DNA from: Alistipes sp.
GTDB taxonomy: Bacteria; Bacteroidota; Bacteroidia; Bacteroidales; Rikenellaceae
Assembly: GCA_022767745.1 (NCBI GenBank)
Contig: JALENN010000007.1
Span: forward strand, 1 to 64,000
DNA: 64,000 bases
Reading direction: 5' to 3'
Part shown: in pieces, positions 25,941 through 34,494 of the stretch
Numbering within the stretch: the stretch's first letter is position 1
Layout of the letters: every line of letters begins with the position of its first letter
Notes under the pieces: generated by a model
Databases searched by the model: none
What the model was told of the DNA's origin: nothing
The model's input: only the letters and a program-made list of their open reading frames with translations
Position numbers and translations under genes: made by a program

Positions 25941-25970
25941 AAGGCAGGTCCGTCGGGCCTGCCTTTTTTT
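25941..25970 (+). terminator. Terminator after prfA
   Basis: GGCAGGTCC pairs with GGGCCTGCC (one T-G pair) around a 3-base loop, followed by seven T residues. It sits between convergent prfA and the minus-strand lipoprotein and may serve both. Confidence 0.85.
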
Positions 25971-25982
25971 GTGTCGATGCGC

Positions 25983-27656
25983 TTACTCGATTCCCTGGCT
26001 TGTGACTATGGGGACGTATCCTGCCTCCATGCCCGGAGGCGGCGTCACGATAAGCGCCGGGTCGATTTCGGTGAGCTCGCCCTCGAAGGGGGCCGGGAGA
26101 TACTCCTTGTCACGTGTCCAGTGGCGGTGCAGCAGCTCGACCCTGCGTTGCATCTCCTCGCGCTCGGCATCGGTAAGGTCGGCGTTCATCAGCGCGGGCT
26201 GCTCGCAGAAGCGGTACCAGTAGTATGTTATGGTGCTGCCGTCGCCGAGGCGCGCCTTGAAGGGGCCGGCCTTGGGCCCGGGCTTGCGCCAGCACGACGC
26301 GGGGTCGTCGATGGGGGTGACGTAGGGCATCGTGTTGCGCGGCGTGGTGTTGCGGAAGCGCACCTTGTGCAGGTTGGTCTCCTTCGGCACGTCGGCCTCG
26401 TCGACGGCCACCCAACGCCCTGTGGTGTCGGCCTCATCCCTCCGCTCCCATTTGTAGTATTCGGGCAGCACCGCCATCGTGTGGCCGCCGGTGCGTACCT
26501 TGCGCACCAGGTCGCCCCGCCATGTGAGGCGGAAGGTGGCCGAGTCGGTCACGCCGTAATCCATGAATTCGGTGACGTTGAGGTCGGCCCTGCGCTCCTG
26601 CTTCAGACCGGGCGAGTGGAACTGCCAGTTGGACCATACGACCGAGTCGAACGACTCCATGGCCGCCTGCTCGGCGTCGATGCGCGTGTCGGCCACTGGG
26701 CCGCCGTTGAACCACCTCTCGACCCTGTCCCATAGCGCCGCGCGCTTGTAGACCATAACGCGGTGCAGCAGGTTGGTGTAGCCGCGCCCGTCGACGGGGT
26801 ACTGCGTCCTGGCCATGCGCGCATAGCGGTCGCCTTTGGCGTCGGTGGCCTCGTAGGCTTGTATGTGCTGCGTCTCCTGCTGGAAGGCCTTGTTGGGGTC
26901 GGAGGGGCGCTGGTCGAGGAACTTGCCGCTGTAACGGGGTGCGAGCAGGTATGTCTCGCTCCAGAAGTAGGGGGTGAAGAATGCTACCGGGCCCTTGAAG
27001 TTGCGGGTGTTGAGGAAGAGCGTCCAGCACTGGTTGCCCGTGGGGATATCCCTGCCGGCGGTTGTGGCCTTCGGCTCGGTGAGCGGCAGGGGCAGGTAGC
27101 CGCTTCCCAGAAGCTCGTTGCATGACCCCTGCTTCATGTTGAGGCCGTCGGGCGGCCACAACAGCCACGGCGAGAGCTGCGCCACGCCGTAGTGGCCGCG
27201 GGGCTTCGACCAGTCGCGGCCCTGTCCCGCTCCCGGGCCGTTGGCCCATCCGTAGAAGTTGAGCTGTACGCCGCCCATGATGAACTTGGGCGTCTCGGTC
27301 GCGAACTCGGTGTCGCGCCACCAGCCGAGGCCGCCCTCGATGTCCGAGTAGTGCTCTCCTTCGGGTTCGGGGTCGTTGCGGGCGAACATCCAGGTCCCGA
27401 AGAGCCCCGACTGGAACTCGCGCCCCGGATACTCGGCGAGCAGGGGATAGACGTTGGCGTACATCGAGTAGCCGCCGCCGTAGACGTCGTCCATCTCGGT
27501 CACCTTGCGCGATACGAGGTAGCCTCCAACGCTGCTCGGCGTGACGTTCTCGGGAAGTGAGCGGGCGGTTTGTGCCGGCGTGCCGCACGATGTCAGGCAG
27601 AGGGCCGACAAAAAGGCGAGGGCAAGCATGCGGCAGGATGGTTTGATGCAGGTCAT
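25983..27656 (-). CDS. Secreted lipoprotein of unknown function
   Basis: A 557-residue predicted lipoprotein (signal peptide with lipobox LCLTSC). I do not recognise a catalytic family. The mature protein is rich in Trp and Tyr (FGTWMFARNDPEPEGEHYSDIEGGLGWWRDTEF, NFYGWANGPGAGQGRDW), suggesting a large beta-structured domain of the kind found in Bacteroidetes carbohydrate-binding or surface proteins. A perfect TAAATTTG box lies upstream on the minus strand. Its neighbours give no clear clue, although glycan-degrading genes begin about 3 kb away. Coding status is supported by length, signal peptide and promoter. Confidence 0.7.
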   Translation of the reverse strand: MTCIKPSCRMLALAFLSALCLTSCGTPAQTARSLPENVTPSSVGGYLVSRKVTEMDDVYGGGYSMYANVYPLLAEYPGREFQSGLFGTWMFARNDPEPEGEHYSDIEGGLGWWRDTEFATETPKFIMGGVQLNFYGWANGPGAGQGRDWSKPRGHYGVAQLSPWLLWPPDGLNMKQGSCNELLGSGYLPLPLTEPKATTAGRDIPTGNQCWTLFLNTRNFKGPVAFFTPYFWSETYLLAPRYSGKFLDQRPSDPNKAFQQETQHIQAYEATDAKGDRYARMARTQYPVDGRGYTNLLHRVMVYKRAALWDRVERWFNGGPVADTRIDAEQAAMESFDSVVWSNWQFHSPGLKQERRADLNVTEFMDYGVTDSATFRLTWRGDLVRKVRTGGHTMAVLPEYYKWERRDEADTTGRWVAVDEADVPKETNLHKVRFRNTTPRNTMPYVTPIDDPASCWRKPGPKAGPFKARLGDGSTITYYWYRFCEQPALMNADLTDAEREEMQRRVELLHRHWTRDKEYLPAPFEGELTEIDPALIVTPPPGMEAGYVPIVTSQGIE

Positions 27657-27684
27657 GGCCGTTTGTTTTGTGGGTTGTTCCCAA

Positions 27685-27692
27685 CAAATTTA
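27685..27692 (-). promoter_or_regulatory. -7 box for the unknown lipoprotein gene
   Basis: On the minus strand a perfect TAAATTTG lies 28 bases before the ATG at 27656. No clear -33 TTTG is seen at the usual distance. Confidence 0.5.
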
Positions 27693-27799
27693 CATCAATA
27701 TTTCCATCCTTGCACATGCTTGCCCCGACTGTATGCCTCTTTTTTGCAGTTATCCGCGGGCCGGTGCATGCTTGCGGGCGCTGCGGCCCGCGGCGGGCG

Positions 27800-29182
27800 T
27801 CAGAAGTCGCGCCCGTTGAGCATCATGTGGAAGTAGAAGGGCTTGAGGATATATACCTTGAGTATCCATGCCACCCACTGCTCCTTCGACATGTCCAGAA
27901 GCGAGAAGGGGAACGATATCTTGGGATTCTTGTCGTAGTCGAACTCGCACAGCAGCACGTGGCCGTAGTCGGTGACGATGGGGCATGCGGCGTAGCCGTC
28001 GTAGATGGCCTCGGGACGGCGTCCCTCCATCGTGGCGATGAGGTTCTCCACGGCGATGGGCACCTGCTTGCGCACGGCGGCCGACGTCTTGCTGGTGGGT
28101 ATTCCGGCGCAGTCGCCCAGCGAGATGATGTTGGGGTAGGTCTTGTGCACGAGCGTCTGCTTGTCGACCATCACCCATCCGTCGGCGGCGAGCTTGCCCT
28201 CGGTCCAGCTCAGGCCCGACTCGCGTACGAAGTCGGGAGCCGACTGCGGCGCCATGAAGTGCATGAAGTCGTAGTCCTCGGTGAAGGGCGTAGCCGTTTT
28301 CTGGCCGTCTACCGTGGTTATGCGCTCGAAGTAGGCGCGCTTGGCGTGGGTGTCGATACCCTTGAGGCGCACCTCGGTCTCGACGGGGATGTTGCGCTCG
28401 CGGTAGATCTCCTCGAGGCGCGTGGTGAAGTAGGGCACGTCGTAGAGCTGCGTCTCGGCCGTGAAGTATTTCATGTCGAGGCGGTCGGTGGTGCCGTTCT
28501 TGCGGGCGTTGTCCCAGGTGAGCAGGGCTACCTTCTTGGGTGCGCCGCCGCACTTGTGCTTGGTGTAGGTGTCGCAGAATACGCCGCGGCCGCCCTTCTC
28601 GGCGAACTCCTTCATCGCGGGCCACGTGAGCTGTGCGCCGCGGTGGTCGTAGATGCTGTGGGCGTTGCCTGCGCCGAGGGTCTCGAGCGAGATGCCCTCG
28701 ACCTTGTCCCAGTTGATCTGTATGCCGGGTACGAGCACCAGGTAGTCGTAGTCGATCTTGCCGTTGCGGGCGGTCTCGACACGGTTCTGTGCGGGGTGTA
28801 CGAGCGTCACCGTATCCTTTATCCACTTCACGCCGTCGGGCATGCAGTCGGCCTGAGGCTTCCACACGTCGTCGGCGCCGTATACGCCGCCTGCGATGAG
28901 GGTGAATCCCGGCTGGTAGAACTGCTTGTCGCTCGGGTCGATGATGGTGATGTCGGGGTTCTTGATGGCACGCTTCAGGCGTGCTGCCATGCTGATGCCT
29001 GCGGCGCCGCCACCGACGATGACGATACGGCCGCGGGCGTTGCTCTTCGCGGCGTAGGCCTTGTCGGTGCCGAGCATGACGAATGCTCCGGCCACGGCCA
29101 TCAGTTGCAGGAATTGTGCGCGCGTGATCAGGCCGTCACGCTCCATTCGTTTGAGCTCTTTCTCGAAATTCAGTTCTGCCAT
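27800..29182 (-). CDS. Sulfide:quinone oxidoreductase-like FAD-dependent oxidoreductase
   Basis: A 460-residue flavoprotein with the dinucleotide motif IVIVGGGAAGISMA at residues ~53-66. Cys211 in KHKCGGAPKKVALL and Cys400 in AACPIVTDYGHVLLCEFDYD correspond to the redox-active cysteines of eukaryotic-type (type II) sulfide:quinone oxidoreductase, and QFYQPGFTLIAGG matches that family. It should oxidise sulfide and pass electrons to the membrane quinone pool through its C-terminal amphipathic helices (VAWILKVYILKPFYFHMML). The N-terminus TRAQFLQLMAVAGAFVML resembles a twin-arginine signal with only one Arg. The start at 29182 replaces the longer track start. Confidence 0.8.
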   Translation of the reverse strand: MAELNFEKELKRMERDGLITRAQFLQLMAVAGAFVMLGTDKAYAAKSNARGRIVIVGGGAAGISMAARLKRAIKNPDITIIDPSDKQFYQPGFTLIAGGVYGADDVWKPQADCMPDGVKWIKDTVTLVHPAQNRVETARNGKIDYDYLVLVPGIQINWDKVEGISLETLGAGNAHSIYDHRGAQLTWPAMKEFAEKGGRGVFCDTYTKHKCGGAPKKVALLTWDNARKNGTTDRLDMKYFTAETQLYDVPYFTTRLEEIYRERNIPVETEVRLKGIDTHAKRAYFERITTVDGQKTATPFTEDYDFMHFMAPQSAPDFVRESGLSWTEGKLAADGWVMVDKQTLVHKTYPNIISLGDCAGIPTSKTSAAVRKQVPIAVENLIATMEGRRPEAIYDGYAACPIVTDYGHVLLCEFDYDKNPKISFPFSLLDMSKEQWVAWILKVYILKPFYFHMMLNGRDF

Positions 29183-29250
29183 TTCTAGGTATAGTATGAA
29201 AATTAATATGCGGACCCTCCCGCTTGCGGGCTTTCCGGTCCATAACTGCG

Positions 29251-29258
29251 CAAAGATA
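29251..29258 (-). promoter_or_regulatory. -7 box for the SQR-like gene
   Basis: A perfect TATCTTTG on the minus strand, about 70 bases before the ATG. A TTTTTTTG run lies 11 bases upstream, closer than the usual -33 distance. Confidence 0.5.
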
Positions 29259-29330
29259 GGTATTTTGTGCAAAAAAATCATCGTTGCGGCCCATATTCGG
29301 CTCTGCGGGTGCGATGTTGCGTGTTGAGGA

Positions 29331-29362
29331 TTTGACAACGCTCGCCCGTTTTGCTATATTTG
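29331..29362 (+). promoter_or_regulatory. Consensus promoter for the NigD-like gene
   Basis: TTTG at 29331-29334 and TATATTTG at 29355-29362 are separated by exactly 20 bases, a full match to the Bacteroidetes housekeeping consensus. The leader is about 90 bases. Confidence 0.75.
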
Positions 29363-29460
29363 CGGCGTGGAAGTGCGCCGCGGGCATACGAAATGGCGTG
29401 TGCGGTACGTTTGCGGCGTATGCAGTATCGTGCGATATTAATGTTTGAAATATTCCGAAT

Positions 29461-30177
29461 ATGAAAAAACAACTTGTTTTCCTGTGTACGCTCCTGGTGG
29501 CGGCGTCGCTGCTCGCATCCTGCCGTAAGGGTGATGAGACGACTTTCATCCATGAGAAATTCTATACGGCGCGGGTGCTGGATCCCTACACCTGCTACTT
29601 CGTCGACGACGACGGCGGCAAATACCTTTGCCTGACGTCGATGGAGACCATCAACACGGCGATGAACCGCCCGCTTCTCAACAAGGAGCGCGTCTATGCC
29701 CGTGTGCTGGGCTCGTCGAAGGCCGTGTCGGACGAGTATATTGCGGGCTTCGACCTCGGATGGCTGCTCATGCCCGTGACCGAGAACATCAAGAGCTACC
29801 CGGCCGACGGCGACACGTCGGTCGCCGGTGACGACCCCCTGTCGATATTCCTGTGCGAGATGGGCGGCGGGTACATCAACATGATCGTCGAGTATGAGTC
29901 GGACGGCCGTACCGAGCACGACTTCACCCTCTACCGCATCGAGGATACGACCCATCCCGATTACAAGCCCGGCTACGGGCTCTACGAGCTGCGCCACGAT
30001 GCCGGCAACGACAGCGGCCGCGGCGTGGTGAACAACATGCTCTGCTTCCGTCTCGACAAGTCGGAGTATCAGAAGGGTGCCGTGATCATCGTGCCCGATG
30101 CCGATGCCGGCGGCCGTAAGGTTGTGGCCGAGCCCGACCTCGACATGCCTGCCGTGGTGGATATAATCAACGAGTAA
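29461..30177 (+). CDS. NigD-like lipoprotein
   Basis: A 238-residue predicted lipoprotein (lipobox LLASC). The layout of a short beta-rich N-terminal domain (FYTARVLDPYTCYFVDDDGGKYLCL... KERVYARVLGSSK) followed by a C-terminal beta sandwich (YINMIVEYESDGRTEHDFTLYRIED...GLYELRHDAGNDSGRGVVNNMLCFRLDKSEY) matches NigD-like proteins, a Bacteroidetes family first named from a bacteriocin region. The molecular function is unknown. It stands alone between a consensus promoter and a strong terminator, so it is a single-gene unit. Confidence 0.7.
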   Translation: MKKQLVFLCTLLVAASLLASCRKGDETTFIHEKFYTARVLDPYTCYFVDDDGGKYLCLTSMETINTAMNRPLLNKERVYARVLGSSKAVSDEYIAGFDLGWLLMPVTENIKSYPADGDTSVAGDDPLSIFLCEMGGGYINMIVEYESDGRTEHDFTLYRIEDTTHPDYKPGYGLYELRHDAGNDSGRGVVNNMLCFRLDKSEYQKGAVIIVPDADAGGRKVVAEPDLDMPAVVDIINE

Positions 30178-30211
30178 CGCCTCCGCGGGGACTTGCGCCC
30201 CGTGGCTGACA

Positions 30212-30252
30212 TGGCGGGGTCCGATGCCGAGCATCGGGCCCCGCCAGCTTTT
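30212..30252 (+). terminator. Terminator after the NigD-like gene
   Basis: A 16-bp stem beginning TGGCGGGG, with one T-G pair, closes on a 3-base CGA loop and is followed by GCTTTTA. Confidence 0.82.
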
Positions 30253-30336
30253 ACGGCATGCGGGACGGCGCGGCGGTAAATGAAAAATTCGTATTTTTGG
30301 GGTCGCATGCGCCCCTTATGGCGCGTTCCTGACGAT

Positions 30337-32859
30337 ATGAAACATCTCCGCACGATACTCCTCTGCCTGCTGCTGCCGCTGGCGGCCGCGGGCCCTGCGC
30401 CTCGGGTACGGGCACAGCAACCGTCGTTTGCCGACGGCTACCACGGCGGCATCTACGGCCACTATCCGCTGTGGTGCACGCGTTTCTTTGTTGACAAGAT
30501 GGCCAAGCATCCCGAGTGGAGGATCAACCTCGAGATCGAGCCCGAGACATGGGACTCGGTGCGCCTGCATACCCCCGCCGACTATGAGGCCATGAAGGCG
30601 CTGGCGGCCGATCCGCGCGTCGAGTTCGTCAACCCGGCCTACGGGCAGCCCTACTGCTTCAACATACACGGCGAGTCGCTGGTGCGCCACTTCGAGTACG
30701 GCATGGCCAAGCTGCGCGAGCATTTCCCCGATGTGCGGCTTACGTGCTACTCGTCGTAGGAGCCGTGCTTCACCGACTGCCTGCCTGCAGTGTTGCGCGG
30801 GTTCGGCTATACGCATGCCGTGCTGAAGTGCCCCGACACATGCTGGGGCGGTTATCTTCGCGGCCACGGCCGCGGCGTGGTGTCGTGGGTGGGGCCTTCG
30901 GGCGACTCGATACCCGCATTGCCCCGTTACGGGTGCGAGGAGCTGGTCGAGGGGTCGACGTGGCAGACCGCGGCGTGGAACAACTCGGCGGAGTATCTCG
31001 ACGCCTGCCGCCGTGCCGGGGTGCGGTTCCCGGCGGGCATGTGCTTTCAGGATGCGGGCTGGCGCAACGGCCCCTGGATCGGTGTGGGTGAGGCGACGGC
31101 TGGCGGCTCGCGCTATGTCACATGGAGCGAGTATTTCGGGCACGTGTGGGACGGCCGCACCGACGGCGAATGGCATCTGACGCAGGAGGATATCCTCGTG
31201 AACCTCATGTGGGGCAGCCAGGTGCTGCAGCGTGTGGCGCAGCGTGTGCGTGCGGCCGAGAACCGTGCCGTGCAGGCCGAGAAGGCCGATCTCATGAGGT
31301 GGCTCGGCGGCGGTGCGGCGGCCGACTCGACGCGCGTGGCGGCGATGTGGCGCCCGCTGATGCTGGCGCAGCACCACGACTGCTGGATTGTACCCTACAA
31401 TACGGTTCTCGACGGCAGGAGCTGGGCCGCCATGGTGGAGCTGTGGTGCGACGCGGCGGTGGCCGGGGCCGACAGCCTTGTGGGGTGCGGCGCCGCAGGG
31501 CATGAGTTCGACGTGGTGAATACGTCGGGGCATGCGCGGCGCGGCGCGGTGCGTGTCGCTCTGCCCGACGACATGGCGGGAAATGATCCGCTGCGTGTGG
31601 TGGATGCGCGGGGTCGCAGCCTTCCCTGCTGGCGCGTGGAGTGTGGCGGCGTGGCGGCCTGCCTCTTCGAGGCCGAGACGCCGGCATTCGGCGCGGCGCG
31701 TTATCGTCTCGAGCGGGGGGCATCGCGGCACCGCGTCGCGTCGGCATGTGCCGCCTACCGTACGGCGGAGGGTTTTGTCGTCGAGAGCGACATCTACCGC
31801 ATGGTTATAGACACGGCGCGCGGCGGTGCCGTCGCCAGCCTTGTCGACCGCCGCACGGGCCGCGAGGTGGTCGACCGCGGCTCGGAGTGGGGTTTCAACA
31901 CCCTGCGCGGCTACTTCTACGACGAGGGGCGCTTCTTCTCCTCGGCGGAGAGCGCGGCACGTGTCGAGGTCGAGTATGCGACGCCTGTCGAGGTGCGCGT
32001 GGCCATCGTGGGCAGCATTGCGGGCGAGCCTGTGCGGCAGACGCTGACGCTGCGCCGCGGCGACGAGGTGATAGACTGCACGCTGCGCATAGCGTGGCGC
32101 GGCAACCGCGGCATAGGCGAGTATGCCGACAGCGGCGAGGCGACGGAGAACCGCCGTGCCTTCAAGGACGACCGCTACAAGCTGCTGCTCATGTTCCCCG
32201 CGGCCACGGGTGATGCCGTGCTGCACAAGAACGCTCCCTTCTCAGTTTGCCGCAGCCGTCTCGGCGACACCTTCTTCAAGACGTGGGACGGCCACAAGCA
32301 CAACGTCGTGGTCGACTGGGTCGATGTGACGGGTGCAGGCGGCGGCCTTACGCTTATGAGCGACCATACGACCTCGTATTCCTACGGCGGCGGCATGCCC
32401 CTCGCGCTGACGGTGCAGTACTCGGGCAAGGGCCTTTGGGGGCGTGATTATCCCATAGAGGGTGCGACCGAGATGTCGTATGCCCTCATGCCGCACGCGG
32501 GCGAATGGGACGCGGCGGCGGTGTGGAATGCCGGCTGCGAGAGCAACGAGCCTCTGGCGGTGCGCCCGGCGGAGGAGAACGTGATGCCGGGCCGTTCGCT
32601 TGTCGACGTGGGCGGGGTGTGCGAACTGTCGTCGGCACGCCGCCGCGGCGGTGATGTCGAACTGCGCCTGTTCAACCCCGCGTCGGAGGAGGCGGAATGC
32701 CGTGTAAGCCTCGGCTTCGGGGTGTCGCGTGCCGTGCTGACGCGTCTTGACGGCGAGGTGGAGCATGAGCTGGCTACGTCGCGCCGCCGCGGCCGCACGT
32801 CGGTTGCGGTGACGGTGCCGCCGTCGGGATTTGCCACGCTGCGCCTTACGCCGCAGTGA
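30337..32859 (+). pseudogene. GH38-type alpha-mannosidase-like gene interrupted by one amber codon
   Basis: ORFs 30337-30759 and 30790-32859 are in the same frame and are joined by a single TAG at 30757. The protein reads TCYSS-stop-EPCFTDCLPAVLRGFGYTHAVLKCPDTCWGGY; relatives, from memory, read YSSEEP here, so one G-to-T change in a GAG codon explains the stop. The full product would be 840 aa with a signal peptide (LLPLAAAGPAPRVRAQ), a family 38 catalytic region including LAQHHDCWIVPYN, and a C-terminal beta domain, acting on mannose-containing host glycans. No other frame damage is visible, so inactivation is recent, or amber readthrough or sequencing error explains it. Confidence 0.8.
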
Positions 32860-32869
32860 CCGCGGGGCG

Positions 32870-34348
32870 TCACTCGACGTTCAGGCGGCGTACGTGTTCG
32901 TTCATGTCGAAATAGTCGCCGAAGTTTTGTCGCGTGAGGCGCACTCCGTTTATAGTGATGTTGCGGAAGGTGATGCCGTCGATCGGGTGCAGGGCATCCA
33001 TCCCGTGCAGCAGGCTGCGCGGGGGCGTGTCGCCCGTGTAGATTACATCCTCGACGACGATGTCGCGCGCCTCGCGGCCGCGGCTGTTGAACTTGCAGTA
33101 GTCGAACGAGAAGAGCGAGGCGCCGCGCGGCCGCTCGATGGTGATGCGGCGGATGCGTATGTCGGAGAAGCGCCCCTCGTCGGATATCATCATTGCCATG
33201 GCTCCTTTGTAGGGGTAAAGGGTCTCGCGCCCCTCGAGCAGTATGCAGTCCGCGAACTCGACATTGTCGGTGCGGAAGCGCGGGTCGGATTCGGGCCCCA
33301 CGAGGAAGTTGTGGGCGCAGTCGGCCCAGAGGACGCACCGCCGTATGGTTATGCCGCGCGTGTCGCCCGTGTTCCAGGGCTCGTTCTTGAGCGATATGTT
33401 GTCGTCGTAGTTGCGCATGAAGCAGTTCTCCATCATCACGTCGCGGCAGTTGCACAGGTCGACGCCGTCGGAGTTGCGCATCCAGCATATCTGTTTCACG
33501 TTGTCGATGCGGACATTCTCCGAGCGCTGTATGCATAGCGTCCAGCTGGGCGAGTCGCGCAGCATGATTCCCGAGATAGATACGTTGCGGCAGCCCACTA
33601 GGTCGACCATCACGCGGCGCGTGTCGAGGTGGTGCGGCGCGCGCGAGCCGCACAGTATGCCGCGCCCGGCGATGGCTATGTCGTGGGTGTCGTAGGAGCG
33701 TACGGTGCCGTAGACCGTGGCCCCCTCGTCGATGTAGAGCGTCTGCCCCGAGCGCAGCTCGATAAGCCCTGCGTGGTGCTCTCCCCGCCCGAAGTATATG
33801 GTGTCGGGCGAGGGGGCGCGCCTCGCGGCCGTGTCGGGCAGGTCGGGCACGACGAAGAGGTTGCGGGCGCGGTCGCCGTCGAACTCAACCGACACCTTCT
33901 GCGTCGGCTTGTCGAGCGTGAACTCTACCTTGCGCGGCGATATGCGGCGGCACGGTATGGCGTAGGCCGACGGGCGCACCTCGACGCTGTCGAAGGGGCG
34001 TCCGCGCCGCTTCACTCGCACGGTGACGGGCGAGGAGAAGTCGTCGGTGAACATGGCAAACCCCATCAGGGTGCGTGCGGCGCCCGTGGTGTCGGCGTTG
34101 TTGGCCTCGCGCAGCGATATGTCGGATACCAGCGCCCCGTGTACCTTGATGCGGCGGGTGGCGCCGTCGGTGGCGATACGCACGCGGTAACGGTCGTTGC
34201 GCAGGTCGTTGCGAGGCATTGCGGCCTCTTGTTTCCTCTTGTCGGCGGGGGCTGCAGCCGAGGGAGCGGCTGCAGCGAACAGCATGGCGAGGCCCGCGAC
34301 GGCTGTGGCGATAAGGCGGGCGGCGGTTTTGCGGGGATGTCGGTTCAT
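32870..34348 (-). CDS. GH28-like pectin-lyase-fold glycosidase, secreted
   Basis: A 492-residue exported right-handed beta-helix protein (signal peptide MNRHPRKTAARLIATAVAGLAMLFAAAAPSAAA). Family 28 landmarks are visible: VRSYDTHDIAIAGRGILCG, RNSDGVDLCNCRDV (the NTD position) and NYDDNISLK (the DD pair). The usual GHG motif is not seen; the segment reads VLWADCAHNFLVGPES, so the catalytic set may differ and the substrate need not be pectin. It is divergent from the GH110 gene over 146 bp and convergent with the GH38-like gene. Joint use on host or plant glycans is inferred. Confidence 0.78.
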   Translation of the reverse strand: MNRHPRKTAARLIATAVAGLAMLFAAAAPSAAAPADKRKQEAAMPRNDLRNDRYRVRIATDGATRRIKVHGALVSDISLREANNADTTGAARTLMGFAMFTDDFSSPVTVRVKRRGRPFDSVEVRPSAYAIPCRRISPRKVEFTLDKPTQKVSVEFDGDRARNLFVVPDLPDTAARRAPSPDTIYFGRGEHHAGLIELRSGQTLYIDEGATVYGTVRSYDTHDIAIAGRGILCGSRAPHHLDTRRVMVDLVGCRNVSISGIMLRDSPSWTLCIQRSENVRIDNVKQICWMRNSDGVDLCNCRDVMMENCFMRNYDDNISLKNEPWNTGDTRGITIRRCVLWADCAHNFLVGPESDPRFRTDNVEFADCILLEGRETLYPYKGAMAMMISDEGRFSDIRIRRITIERPRGASLFSFDYCKFNSRGREARDIVVEDVIYTGDTPPRSLLHGMDALHPIDGITFRNITINGVRLTRQNFGDYFDMNEHVRRLNVE

Positions 34349-34388
34349 GGCGGGATGGGGGTTGGGTGGCGCGGGGCCGCATGCGAGG

Positions 34389-34419
34389 TGAAGATACTCT
34401 TTTTTTGCGTAAAAAGCAA
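34389..34419 (-). promoter_or_regulatory. Possible promoter for the GH28-like gene
   Basis: On the minus strand TTG (34419-34417) and TATCTTCA (34396-34389) are 20 bases apart; the -7 box has two mismatches to TAnnTTTG. Confidence 0.42.
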
Positions 34420-34427
34420 TGCGGCGC

Positions 34428-34458
34428 TTTCGCATTCGGCGGTTTATGATTACCTTTA
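34428..34458 (+). promoter_or_regulatory. Possible promoter for the GH110 gene
   Basis: TTTCG at 34428 precedes TACCTTTA (34451-34458, one mismatch) by 18 bases; the ATG is about 36 bases further on. It would be back to back with the GH28-like promoter. Confidence 0.42.
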
Positions 34459-34494
34459 TGAGATTTATGAAACTTCGAAAATCCCGATAGAACA

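Noticed and set aside
27752-27806. 10-bp inverted repeat CCGCGGGCCG downstream of the SQR-like gene as its terminator
   Set aside because: The stem is good, but it is not followed by a T-run on the minus strand and the loop is long; too weak to call.
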